NCBI GenBank assembly: GCA_964350245.1 | Contig: CAYGJC010000020.1 | Coordinates: 1 to 37,286, forward strand | DNA from: JAJACP01 sp964350245 | GTDB lineage: Bacteria; Chlamydiota; Chlamydiia; Chlamydiales; JAAKFR01 | Reading direction: 5' to 3' | DNA: 37,286 nucleotides | In this document: in pieces, positions 23,676 through 31,148 of the stretch | How positions within the stretch are numbered: position 1 is the stretch's first letter | Layout: each line of letters starts with the position of its first letter | Notes under the pieces: generated by a model | Told to the model about the DNA's origin: nothing | The model's database searches: none | Seen by the model: only the letters and a program-made list of their open reading frames with translations | Program-made: the position numbers and the translations under genes

Positions 23676-25160
23676 TTAACTACGGTGGGTTTCTAAAGAG
23701 CGCCTCACCATCCACTTGTTCAAAATCAGGAACGTAACAAACGCAATGCCCCATTGAAACAGGATGGTTCCGACGCTGTAAACGTGGAAGGGACTCCACC
23801 ACAAGCTGTCGGCTTGTTTGAAACTTTGGTAGAAATACCAACCAATTAAAAAAAGGCCCTGAACGGGTATGAGCACGCCTATGAGGCCATTGTAGAACTT
23901 TCCGACTTTAAAGTCATCCGGGCACGAATTGATCGCCTCCCTGCGGAAGCGGTCAACTCCATAGCGAATCACACCAAAAGCAATGAATAATCCATTGACA
24001 ATCAGACCCAAGCTCCATACCCAGTCCTGATTGTTAAAAAAGGCCATGCTAAGTGCAGAAGGGGTCCCTAAAACAAGAGCAAGTGCACCTGTCAAGATAA
24101 TAGCGCCATTGCGCTTGACTCCCATCTCACTGAAAACCTGCGCGGTCAGCTGAAGCATGGAGATCATGGAGCTGAGAGCTGCAAACGAAAAAGCGAGGAA
24201 AAAAAACGCTGAGAAGGTGGCATGAACGCCTGCGCCTCCCGGAAGCTCATAAAAGAGTTTGGGAAGATAGATAAAAGTAAGACCGGTATTGGTGCTTCCT
24301 TCTCCTGAAATAAGAGATTGGATGCCCCACTGATGCTCCAGTGAAAAGGCTGTGGCAAAAATAATTGTCCCCATCAGAAGGGAAATGGCGTTGTTGGCAA
24401 AAGCTGTTAAACAGCCATTGACGGTGACACTATCTTTTTTGTGGGTATAGCCAGCATACACTAAGATTAGTCCCCATCCGGCGCCTGTGTCCCACGCATT
24501 TTGGGTGAGCGCCTCAATCCAAAGTCTGTGATTGAGAAAATCGCCTAGATCGGGAGTGAAGAAATAGACGATCCCATTCCAGGCTCCGGGAAGTGTCACA
24601 GCGCGAATGGCAATGATCACAATAATGACAATCAGAGTGGGAACAAGAACTTTATTACTTCTCTCAATTCCTTTGCTGACTCCTTTATAGATGATAAAAC
24701 AGCCAACAAGTATTGCAGTAAAGTGAAAAAAAAATGGTTGATAACTATGTGTGAAGCCATTCCATAGGGAATGATGGTCGGTAGTATTTGAGAGCGATCC
24801 CGATATACTATAGAAAAAGTAACGCAAGCCCCACCCGACAACCACTGAGTAGTAGAAAAGGATGCCTGTCGTCACCATGGCAATGAATGCGCCCATCCAT
24901 CCAAAGCGCGGGCCGGCCGTTTTAGCCAGTGCTCCAATGGGAGCACGTTTGACGAGCTTGCCCATGGCAATCTCCGCCAGAATAAGGGGAATAGACCAGA
25001 TAAAGAGGAAAATGATCCACGGAATAATGAAAGAGCCCCCTCCGTTTTGTGCGACAACTCGGGAAAAGCGCCAGATATTTCCGGCGCCGATGGCGATTCC
25101 CATCATGGAGAGGATAAATCCCCAACGTGAAGTGAAGAATTCTTTGGGTTTTTTTGACAC
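23676..25160 (-). CDS. Sodium-dependent amino-acid transporter, NSS/SNF family
   Basis: Members of the neurotransmitter:sodium symporter family import amino acids with sodium. The 494-residue protein has about twelve hydrophobic helices. The first includes the unwound sodium/substrate-binding stretch MMGIAIGAGNIWRFSR, followed by GGGSFIIPWIIFLFIWSIPLILAEIAMG, all diagnostic of the family. In C. trachomatis the homologous position is CT231. Translation appears to start at GTG 25160, since the conserved SRWGFILSM begins 10 residues in and no ATG precedes it. There is no Shine-Dalgarno sequence, and TAATAT ends 6 nt before the GTG, so the mRNA could be nearly leaderless. The MetS-like subunit follows. 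The substrate cannot be told from sequence; tyrosine/tryptophan-type and methionine/alanine-type members both exist. Confidence 0.94.
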   Translation of the reverse strand: MSKKPKEFFTSRWGFILSMMGIAIGAGNIWRFSRVVAQNGGGSFIIPWIIFLFIWSIPLILAEIAMGKLVKRAPIGALAKTAGPRFGWMGAFIAMVTTGILFYYSVVVGWGLRYFFYSISGSLSNTTDHHSLWNGFTHSYQPFFFHFTAILVGCFIIYKGVSKGIERSNKVLVPTLIVIIVIIAIRAVTLPGAWNGIVYFFTPDLGDFLNHRLWIEALTQNAWDTGAGWGLILVYAGYTHKKDSVTVNGCLTAFANNAISLLMGTIIFATAFSLEHQWGIQSLISGEGSTNTGLTFIYLPKLFYELPGGAGVHATFSAFFFLAFSFAALSSMISMLQLTAQVFSEMGVKRNGAIILTGALALVLGTPSALSMAFFNNQDWVWSLGLIVNGLFIAFGVIRYGVDRFRREAINSCPDDFKVGKFYNGLIGVLIPVQGLFLIGWYFYQSFKQADSLWWSPFHVYSVGTILFQWGIAFVTFLILNKWMVRRSLETHRS

Positions 25161-25231
25161 CTGTAAATATTAAGTTATGTAATGAGGAGATCGACCCTAA
25201 CACAGCCGTTTAGATCAATTCCAGAGCAAAC

Positions 25232-25261
25232 TTGACTTTTGTGTTTCAAAACATGTATAAA
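25232..25261 (+). promoter_or_regulatory. Strong promoter of rpe-efp-accB-accC
   Basis: TTGACT (25232-25237), an 18-nt spacer and TATAAA (25256-25261) form a near-consensus vegetative promoter. Only 9 nt separate the -10 box from the ATG of rpe, so the expected leader is about 2-4 nt. This also rules out the two in-frame ATGs at 25232 and 25253 as starts. Confidence 0.75.
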
Positions 25262-25270
25262 CTTGCTCCT

Positions 25271-25939
25271 ATGAAACAAGATAAAATCTTAGTTGCTCCC
25301 TCCATATTAGCCGGTGATTTTGGACATATCGCCGATGAGGTAAAACGCATTGAGCAGGCGGGTGCAGATGCGGTCCATGTCGATATCATGGATGGTCATT
25401 TTGTTCCTAATCTCACAATAGGCCCTAAAGTTTTAGCTGCAATCAATAGCTCAACGGAGCTGTTTTTAGATGTGCACATTATGATTTATAACCCCTACGA
25501 CTATGTTGAGAGGCTGGTAGAAGCGGGTGCGGATCGGATTACGTTCCATTTTGAGGCGACAGAGGATGTAGAAGATACTCTCGCTTTTATTCGAAAGTGT
25601 GGTGTGGAAGCAGGGCTGGCGTTTTGTCCTGAAACTTCTGTTGAGTTTGTTCCAAAATTTCTTGATCAATGTGACCTAATCTTGATGATGACGGTTCCTC
25701 CCGGTTTTGGTGGACAAAAGTTTCATTCTGAGGTGCTGGAAAAGATCCGATTTGTGCGTCAAACCTGCGATAAGTTAAAATTATCTGTTCCGATTGAGGT
25801 TGATGGGGGAATCGACGATCAAACAGCTCCCCTTTGTATAGAGGCGGGCGCAAGTATATTAGTTGCCGGAACCTACCTATTTAAAAACGTTGAAATGCGC
25901 ACTGGAATTGAAACATTGCGTGGAGGTGGAGAAAAATAA
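25271..25939 (+). CDS. rpe: Ribulose-phosphate 3-epimerase
   Basis: Rpe interconverts ribulose 5-phosphate and xylulose 5-phosphate in the pentose phosphate pathway. The 222-residue TIM-barrel protein shows VAPSILAGDFGHIADEVKRIEQAGADAVHVDIMDGHFVPNLT with the metal-binding HxDxMDGxF motif, LDVHIMIYNP, MTVPPGFGGQKF and IEVDGGIDDQTAP, all family signatures. The frame is open 39 nt upstream, but those codons lie in the promoter, so I chose ATG 25271. There is no ribosome binding site, in line with a near-leaderless mRNA. It is first in the operon rpe-efp-accB-accC, the same order as CT121-CT124 of C. trachomatis. Confidence 0.95.
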   Translation: MKQDKILVAPSILAGDFGHIADEVKRIEQAGADAVHVDIMDGHFVPNLTIGPKVLAAINSSTELFLDVHIMIYNPYDYVERLVEAGADRITFHFEATEDVEDTLAFIRKCGVEAGLAFCPETSVEFVPKFLDQCDLILMMTVPPGFGGQKFHSEVLEKIRFVRQTCDKLKLSVPIEVDGGIDDQTAPLCIEAGASILVAGTYLFKNVEMRTGIETLRGGGEK

Positions 25940-26497
25940 ATGGTTGCAAGTCAGCAAATTGTTCCGGGGATGACCCTCTCTTTGGATGGTAAATTGTTTC
26001 GCGTAGAATCCGTTGTGAAAGTCACTGTAGCCAAAGGGCAACCCTTCATCAAAACGAGCCTGCGCGATCTGGCTACAGATAAGCCCGTTGAGAAGAACTT
26101 TAAGGTGGGTCAGGAAGTTGCAGATGTCCAGTTAGAAGAGAGAGTTTTGGAGTATCTCTATTTAGAGGGCAAAAGCTATCTGTTTTTAGATATCGGCAGT
26201 TTGGATCAAGTCCTTGTCCCTCCTGAAATTGTAGGAGACACGGTTAACTTTCTCAAAGAGGGGACAGCGCTTAACGCCATTTTTTATGGAGATACGATTT
26301 TTTCTGTTGAGCTTCCTCAGTTTTTAGAGCTGATGGTAGCAAAAACCGGAGAGGCGACTGAGAGCGGTGCCCACTCGAGCTCAACAAAAGAGGCTGTTTT
26401 GGAAACAGGCGCTACCATTGAAGTGCCGCCCTTTATTGAAGCGGGTGACGTGATCAAAGTGGATACTCGCACCCTGGAATACATACAACGCGTTTAA
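25940..26497 (+). CDS. efp: Translation elongation factor P
   Basis: EF-P relieves ribosome stalling at polyproline stretches. The 185-residue product has the three beta-barrel domains: residues 1-64 (KOW-like, with the tip loop VAKGQPF and lysine at about K32), an OB domain at about 65-125 (LEYLYLEGKSYLFLDIGS), and a C-terminal OB domain ending IEVPPFIEAGDVIKVDTRTLEYIQRV. It begins at the nucleotide directly after the rpe stop codon, so it is translationally coupled. Chlamydiae commonly carry two EF-P copies; this one is in the accBC-linked position (efp1-like). Confidence 0.95.
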   Translation: MVASQQIVPGMTLSLDGKLFRVESVVKVTVAKGQPFIKTSLRDLATDKPVEKNFKVGQEVADVQLEERVLEYLYLEGKSYLFLDIGSLDQVLVPPEIVGDTVNFLKEGTALNAIFYGDTIFSVELPQFLELMVAKTGEATESGAHSSSTKEAVLETGATIEVPPFIEAGDVIKVDTRTLEYIQRV

Positions 26498-26509
26498 AAA
26501 GGTAATCAA

Positions 26510-26956
26510 GTGGATCTTAAACAAATAGAAAAACTCATGGTCGCAATGGAGCGTTCTTCAATTAAAAGAGTAGCGCTGAAACGGGAAGGATTTGAGATTG
26601 AGCTAGAACGTGAATCCGCATTTGCTTCTCACACTCCACCGGTTGAAGTGCACCGTGAGGTGGTAGAAAGGCATCCTCCTGCGCCTCACCACAAAGAAGC
26701 TAAAGAGACTCCTGCTTCAGGTGTTTTTGTTACCTCTCCGATGGTCGGAACGTACTACAGTTCCCCATCGCCTGATGATCCCCCCTTCGTTAAGGTGGGT
26801 GATCAAGTTGAAGGGGATACAGTTCTTTGCATTATTGAGGCGATGAAAGTGATGAACGAGGTCAAAGCCGGAATGAAAGGACGTGTTGCAGAAGTTCTTG
26901 TGAAAAACGGCGATCCTGTTGAGTTTGGATCAAATATGTTCCGGATTGAATCATGA
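26510..26956 (+). CDS. accB: Biotin carboxyl carrier protein of acetyl-CoA carboxylase
   Basis: BCCP carries biotin between the biotin carboxylase and carboxyltransferase halves of acetyl-CoA carboxylase, the first committed step toward malonyl-CoA. The 148-residue product has an N-terminal helical part (MDLKQIEKLMVAMERSSIKRV), a Pro/Ala/His-rich linker (about 42-70) and a biotinyl domain (about 71-147) with GTYYSSPSPDDPPFVKVGD and EAMKVMNEVKA, biotin on K113. Translation begins at GTG 26510, 12 nt after efp, with an AAAGG box upstream. It overlaps accC by ATGA. The malonyl-CoA made feeds FabD in the same window. Confidence 0.96.
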   Translation: MDLKQIEKLMVAMERSSIKRVALKREGFEIELERESAFASHTPPVEVHREVVERHPPAPHHKEAKETPASGVFVTSPMVGTYYSSPSPDDPPFVKVGDQVEGDTVLCIIEAMKVMNEVKAGMKGRVAEVLVKNGDPVEFGSNMFRIES

Positions 26957-28308
26957 AAAAAGTCCTGATCGCCAACCGAGGTGAAATTGCTGTACGTGTG
27001 ATTCGTGCCTGTCACGATTTAGGCATCGATACTGTGGCTGTCTATTCGCAAGCAGATGCGGAGGCTTTGCATGTACTGTATGCAGATGAAGCTGTCTGTA
27101 TTGGAGAGCCGGCTGCTTCTCGCTCCTATTTAAAAGTGGCTAATATTCTTTCTGCCTGTGAAATCACCGGTGCTGATGCGATCCACCCCGGCTACGGTTT
27201 TTTAAGCGAAAATGCAAACTTTGCCTCTATCTGTGAGAGTTGTGGTCTTAACTTTATCGGACCTTCGCCTCAATCTATTTCTCTTCTAGGCGATAAGGCC
27301 CAAGCCAAATCGTTGGCCAAGAGTGCCAAATGCCCGGTGATTCCCGGTTCAGATGGAGTGGTAAAGGATAATGACGAGGCTTTGAAAGAAGCTAAAAAAA
27401 TTGGTTTTCCTGTCTTTATTAAAGCCGTTGCCGGCGGCGGGGGAAAGGGGATACGGATTGCGCATAATAAGGAGGAGTTTGTTCGCCTCTTTTCCGCGGC
27501 TCGCGCTGAGGCAGAAGCAAGTTTTAACAACCCTGATGTTTACCTCGAAAAAATGATTGTAAGCCCTCGCCACATTGAAGTACAAATTTTGGGCGACAAG
27601 TACGGCAACTATGTGCATTTGGGCGAGCGTGATTGTACCATTCAAAGAAGACGTCAAAAGTTAATCGAGGAGGCTCCAAGTCCCGTTTTAACACCTGAAA
27701 TGCGGCAAAAAATGGGAAAGGCAGCGATCAGCATTGCTAAAGCGGCAAAGTACTTTTCCGCAGGTACTGTCGAGTTTTTGCTCGATAAGAATTTAGATTT
27801 CTACTTCATGGAGATGAATACCCGTATTCAGGTAGAGCATACTGTTACAGAAGAGTTAACAGGAGTGGATCTTTTGCAAGAGCAGCTTCGAGTGGCAATG
27901 GGCCATGAGCTTAAGCTCAAACAAAAAGATATTCATTTTGACGGTCATGTCATTCAATGTCGGATCAATGCAGAAAATCCCGCACATCATTTTGCTCCTT
28001 CCCCTGGCCTTCTCGAGTATTACCTACCCCCAGGTGGGCCGCACGTAAGGGTAGATAGCGCCTGCTACACAGGGTATAGAATTCCCCCCTACTATGACTC
28101 CATGATCGCTAAGCTGATTGTAAGGGGAAAAGACCGTAAAGAGGCGATTGCGATCGCAAAAAGGGCTCTGAGAGAGTTTCATATTGGGGGTGTCCATTCA
28201 ACAATTTCCTTTCATCAATACATGCTGGACAACCCTGATTTCCTCGATTCAAAATATGATATTAAATACATCGATGATTTAATTGATTCTGGATTTGAGT
28301 TTAATTAA
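26953..28308 (+). CDS. accC: Biotin carboxylase subunit of acetyl-CoA carboxylase
   Basis: AccC carboxylates biotin on BCCP using ATP and bicarbonate. The 451-residue ATP-grasp enzyme has KKVLIANRGEIAVRVIRACHDLGI, the glycine-rich ATP loop KAVAGGGGKGIRIA, HIEVQILGDKYGNYVHLGERDC, and EMNTRIQVEHTVTE with the catalytic RIQVEH motif. Length is standard. The ATG overlaps the accB stop. In Chlamydiaceae, as I recall, ribosomal genes rplM-rpsI follow; here an F-box gene follows instead. No terminator is evident after the stop. Confidence 0.97.
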   Translation: MKKVLIANRGEIAVRVIRACHDLGIDTVAVYSQADAEALHVLYADEAVCIGEPAASRSYLKVANILSACEITGADAIHPGYGFLSENANFASICESCGLNFIGPSPQSISLLGDKAQAKSLAKSAKCPVIPGSDGVVKDNDEALKEAKKIGFPVFIKAVAGGGGKGIRIAHNKEEFVRLFSAARAEAEASFNNPDVYLEKMIVSPRHIEVQILGDKYGNYVHLGERDCTIQRRRQKLIEEAPSPVLTPEMRQKMGKAAISIAKAAKYFSAGTVEFLLDKNLDFYFMEMNTRIQVEHTVTEELTGVDLLQEQLRVAMGHELKLKQKDIHFDGHVIQCRINAENPAHHFAPSPGLLEYYLPPGGPHVRVDSACYTGYRIPPYYDSMIAKLIVRGKDRKEAIAIAKRALREFHIGGVHSTISFHQYMLDNPDFLDSKYDIKYIDDLIDSGFEFN

Positions 28309-28322
28309 AAGTTTGTTAAAAT
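28295..28322 (+). promoter_or_regulatory. Possible promoter for the F-box gene
   Basis: TTGAGT (28295-28300) inside the last accC codons, a 16-nt spacer and TAAAAT (28317-28322) could drive the F-box gene separately from the acc operon. The gene has GGGAGGG close upstream of its ATG. Confidence 0.4.
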
Positions 28323-28348
28323 AGTTACTTTTAAGTGGGAGGGCAACT

Positions 28349-29014
28349 ATGTGGCCAGTTCAGTCCAGAAGTAACATTCAACAAGAAATGTGGGTCTCTC
28401 GAATCGCTCCTCATGCCCTGGATCATATTTTTTCTTATTTAGATCCTGTGGCTTTAAGCCGCTCTGCCTGTACGTGTGCTTTTTGGAGAGGACGTGCTGA
28501 GCAAGAGTGTTTTTATCGTGCTTTTAGCGACCTTGTACCCTATTACAAGGGGAGAATCGAAAATCTAAAAGATTTTTGTGTAAGCAGGCGTTTTGCTCCT
28601 CATTGTCGTTTACCTATTCTTCCTCCCCAAGAGCAGTTTGAGAACCCTTTTGAATCCGAAGACAGGCTGTTTCCCGGCTTTCAGTACGATCCTGTTAAGA
28701 TGCAAGCTTACATTTATCTTGGAGGAGAAAGAAAAGATCTTGTTTTTTTGCTCGCCTGCTACTTTGGAGATTCTGAAACAGCAAAGATTGCCTTTAGCGT
28801 GCATGCTTCTTCTCAGCAGAATGTGACTAATTTGATGCATGCAGCACTTTTTGCCGTTCTAGGGGATCAAGTTGAGGTCTTTTGTTATCTTAAAACGCTT
28901 AATCTTAATTTAGAGCAGAAGTTAGAGCTAGCCGGAGTCACTTTGCGCATGCTTCTGAATCGCTTTGCAAAATCGGATGCGATGAAAGAAGCATTAGCTG
29001 CCACCACTCCCTAA
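28349..29014 (+). CDS. F-box domain protein, candidate host ubiquitin-ligase effector
   Basis: The 221-residue protein has an N-terminal F-box at about residues 17-60: ALDHIFSYLDPVALSRSACT followed by CAFWRGRAEQECFYRAF. It matches the eukaryotic pattern LP-x-x-hh-x-x-Ih-x-x-L-x-x-x-x-L-x-x-h-x-x-V/S-C-x-x-W-x-x-h-x-x-x-x-x-hW/Y. F-box proteins bind Skp1 and bring substrates to SCF ubiquitin ligases. Bacteria lack this machinery, so such proteins in amoeba-associated bacteria are taken as secreted effectors. Residues 95-221 are alpha-helical with no named substrate domain; weakly ankyrin-like helices occur in DLVFLLACYFGDSETAKIAF and ALFAVLGDQVEVFCYL. No Sec signal is present, compatible with type III secretion. 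It is inserted after accC and overlaps the convergent LOG gene by 21 nt. Confidence 0.78.
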   Translation: MWPVQSRSNIQQEMWVSRIAPHALDHIFSYLDPVALSRSACTCAFWRGRAEQECFYRAFSDLVPYYKGRIENLKDFCVSRRFAPHCRLPILPPQEQFENPFESEDRLFPGFQYDPVKMQAYIYLGGERKDLVFLLACYFGDSETAKIAFSVHASSQQNVTNLMHAALFAVLGDQVEVFCYLKTLNLNLEQKLELAGVTLRMLLNRFAKSDAMKEALAATTP

Positions 29015-29683
29015 TTCGAAGGTGTGAAGCTTGCCTGCCTTTTTGTAGTGCTTTTCAATTTCGTGTGCGACAAATTCAGGGTCGTCGGTTACGGTAAACA
29101 AATCAAAATCGCTCTCTTTCAAACACTTTTCCTTAAGTGGATAGGCCTTTAGCCAATCGATCATCCCTTGCCAAAAGTGTGTGCCCATCAGAAAAATCGG
29201 AAAAGGGCTGATCTTTTTAGTCTGTATCAACGTAAGGGCTTCAAAAAGCTCATCAAGAGTCCCATATCCGCCCGGTAAAAAGACAAAGGCTTGCGCGTAG
29301 CGGATAAACATCACCTTCCGGACAAAAAAGTAGCGGAATACAAGACGGTATTTGGGATCAACATGGGGATTGGTGTCATCCTCGAAGGGTAGACTCACAC
29401 TAATGCCACAAGAAGGGCCCTTTGCCTTTTGGGCTCCTTTATTGGCCGCTTCCATAATGCCGGGGCCGCCGCCGGTAATGATACCAAAGCCGCGCTCTGC
29501 AATTTTTTCCGCAACATCTATTGCCAACTGGTAGTCGGGTGATTCGGGTTGAGTACGCGCAGAGCCGAAAATAGAGACGGAGGGGCCAATGTAGGTCATG
29601 GTTTCGAATCCATCGACAAATTCCGATAGAATCCGAAAAATGCGCCAGGAGTCAAAGTGAGGTTTTTTTGGAATTTCACTCAT
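28994..29683 (-). CDS. LOG-family protein (TIGR00730-type phosphoribohydrolase)
   Basis: LOG-family enzymes have a Rossmann-like fold and cleave cytokinin riboside monophosphates or related nucleotides; many were mis-annotated as lysine decarboxylases. The 229-residue product carries both signature motifs: GGGPGIMEAANKGA and PGGYGTLDELFEALT, the second with the catalytic Glu. SIFGSARTQPESPDYQLA precedes them. I chose the ATG at 29683 (MSEIPKKPHF) over the one 24 nt upstream because the divergent ubiA region begins there. No strong Shine-Dalgarno sequence is visible. Its 3' end overlaps the F-box gene. The physiological substrate in chlamydiae is unknown. Confidence 0.9.
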   Translation of the reverse strand: MSEIPKKPHFDSWRIFRILSEFVDGFETMTYIGPSVSIFGSARTQPESPDYQLAIDVAEKIAERGFGIITGGGPGIMEAANKGAQKAKGPSCGISVSLPFEDDTNPHVDPKYRLVFRYFFVRKVMFIRYAQAFVFLPGGYGTLDELFEALTLIQTKKISPFPIFLMGTHFWQGMIDWLKAYPLKEKCLKESDFDLFTVTDDPEFVAHEIEKHYKKAGKLHTFELGSGGS

Positions 29684-29724
29684 GTTACTGGATGAATAAA
29701 CCAGCACTAGATAAAATTCAACTC

Positions 29725-30576
29725 ATGAATTTAGCTGCCTTTAAAGATTTAACGCGCATTGAGCAGACTCTCTTTAATCTACCATTAGTACTTGCAGGGG
29801 CTCTTCTTACCTATACTCAGTGTGATGTGACATTGAATTTTCGCATATTCTGGATTTTTCCGGCCTTTTTGCTCGCTCGGATTTCAGGGATGGCCTTTAA
29901 CCAACTGATTGATCGGCACATTGATGCAAAAAATCCCCGTACCCAAAACCGAACCCTTCCCTCCGGTCGTGTGAGTGAAAAACAGGCGCGCCTCATCGCG
30001 TGGGGAGCCCTCGTTCTTTTTTTACTTGTCTGCTTCCAGATCAACACCCTTTGTTTTTTGCTCGCCCCAGTGGTGGCGTTGCTCCTATTTAGCTATTCTT
30101 ATCTTAAGCGCTTTACCACAGCCTGCCATTTTGTATTGGGATTGATATTTGGCTTGGGTCCACTAATGGCTTCTATTGCCGTTTCAGGTACGATCCTAGT
30201 CCCGGCTCTTTGGCTGGGGTTTGCAGCAGCCCTTTCCATCACGGGAAGCGACGCTGTGTATGCCATTCAGGATTTCGAATTTGATCGGAACCACTGTCTT
30301 TTCAGTCTTCCCTCCAAATTGGGGATTGAAAAAAGCCTGCAGTTCTCCCGTTTACTACACTTTTTGTGCGTGATTGCACTGGCATTGGTAGGCTTTACTG
30401 GGCACCTTCCCGTATTTTATTATGCCCTGGTTCCGTTGTCTGCGGGAATTTTTTATCGCTTTCACTCTAAAATCAGCGAAAAGCCAACCGAACCTCTCTT
30501 TTTTTCCTGTAATGTGCAGATTGCCTTCACCATCTTTGGGTTTATTTTAGCGAGTGTAATATGGGACGTTATGTAG
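29725..30576 (+). CDS. ubiA: UbiA-family polyprenyltransferase (menaquinone pathway)
   Basis: UbiA-type enzymes attach a polyprenyl chain to an aromatic quinone precursor in the membrane. Chlamydiae make menaquinone by the futalosine route, so this is probably the MqnP-type enzyme. The 283-residue protein is highly hydrophobic with about eight helices. It has the first Asp-rich motif NQLIDRHIDAKNPRTQNR (NxxxDxxxD) and a second in SDAVYAIQDFEFDR. Upstream in-frame ATGs at 29668 and 29692 lie in or next to the divergent LOG gene. I chose 29725, where LAAFKDLTRIEQTLFNLP begins. TAAAAT ends 7 nt before this ATG, so a near-leaderless mRNA is possible. It overlaps ubiX by 16 nt. Confidence 0.92.
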   Translation: MNLAAFKDLTRIEQTLFNLPLVLAGALLTYTQCDVTLNFRIFWIFPAFLLARISGMAFNQLIDRHIDAKNPRTQNRTLPSGRVSEKQARLIAWGALVLFLLVCFQINTLCFLLAPVVALLLFSYSYLKRFTTACHFVLGLIFGLGPLMASIAVSGTILVPALWLGFAAALSITGSDAVYAIQDFEFDRNHCLFSLPSKLGIEKSLQFSRLLHFLCVIALALVGFTGHLPVFYYALVPLSAGIFYRFHSKISEKPTEPLFFSCNVQIAFTIFGFILASVIWDVM

Positions 30577-31148
30577 TCGGTGTAAGTGGAGCTTCAGGGA
30601 TCATTCTAGCTCTACATACACTACATGCCTTGACAAAGGGCGGACATCAGGTTGAGTTGACCATGAGCCAGTACGCACTTTATACGGCAGCTCTGGAGCT
30701 GGGCAAAGAATATGCTTCGCCTGCTAAGTTGATTTCCCATCTAGAGAAACCGGAGCTTGTAACGGTTCATGCTAATCAGGATGTGGGGTGTGCGATTGCA
30801 AGCGGTTCATTTGTCACAGATGGCATGATTATCATTCCTTGTAGCGTAACGACGTTGGCTGCTATCTCCATAGGACTTGGAGATAACGCACTGAGACGGG
30901 CCGCTGATGTGACCTTGAAAGAACGGCGCCCCCTTATTATTGTGCCACGTGAGGCGCCTTTTAGTGATATCCATCTAGAAAATATGTTGAAATTGAGCCG
31001 AGCAGGAGCGACTATTGTTCCACCTGTTCCCGCTTGGTATACCCAGCCTAAATCTCTGGAGGATGTTGAACACTTTATTGTAGGCAAAGTCCTAGATTCC
31101 TTGGGCTTGACTCACTCTCTCTATCCGCGTTGGAAATCAGTCGACTGA
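30561..31148 (+). CDS. ubiX: UbiX-type flavin prenyltransferase
   Basis: UbiX joins dimethylallyl phosphate to FMN, making the prenylated flavin cofactor of UbiD-type decarboxylases, which act on quinone precursors. The 195-residue product has the flavoprotein N-terminus VVGVSGASGIILALHTLHAL, the central GSFVTDGMIIIPCSVTTLAAISIGLGDNALRRAADVTLKERRPLIIVPREAPF and the C-terminal GKVLDSLGL, all typical. It overlaps ubiA by 16 nt and is clearly coupled to it. The adjacent ubiA-ubiX pair matches CT219-CT220 of C. trachomatis as I recall it. The 3' end overlaps the convergent YitT-family gene by 12 nt. Confidence 0.94.
   Translation: MGRYVVGVSGASGIILALHTLHALTKGGHQVELTMSQYALYTAALELGKEYASPAKLISHLEKPELVTVHANQDVGCAIASGSFVTDGMIIIPCSVTTLAAISIGLGDNALRRAADVTLKERRPLIIVPREAPFSDIHLENMLKLSRAGATIVPPVPAWYTQPKSLEDVEHFIVGKVLDSLGLTHSLYPRWKSVD

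Noticed and set aside
25232..25270. Longer N-terminus for Rpe
   Set aside because: These codons coincide with the -35 and -10 elements of a near-consensus promoter, and Rpe proteins start near KQDKILVAPSIL.
29668..29724. Longer N-terminus for UbiA
   Set aside because: It would overlap the start of the divergent LOG gene and include its upstream region. The conserved family N-terminus begins after ATG 29725.
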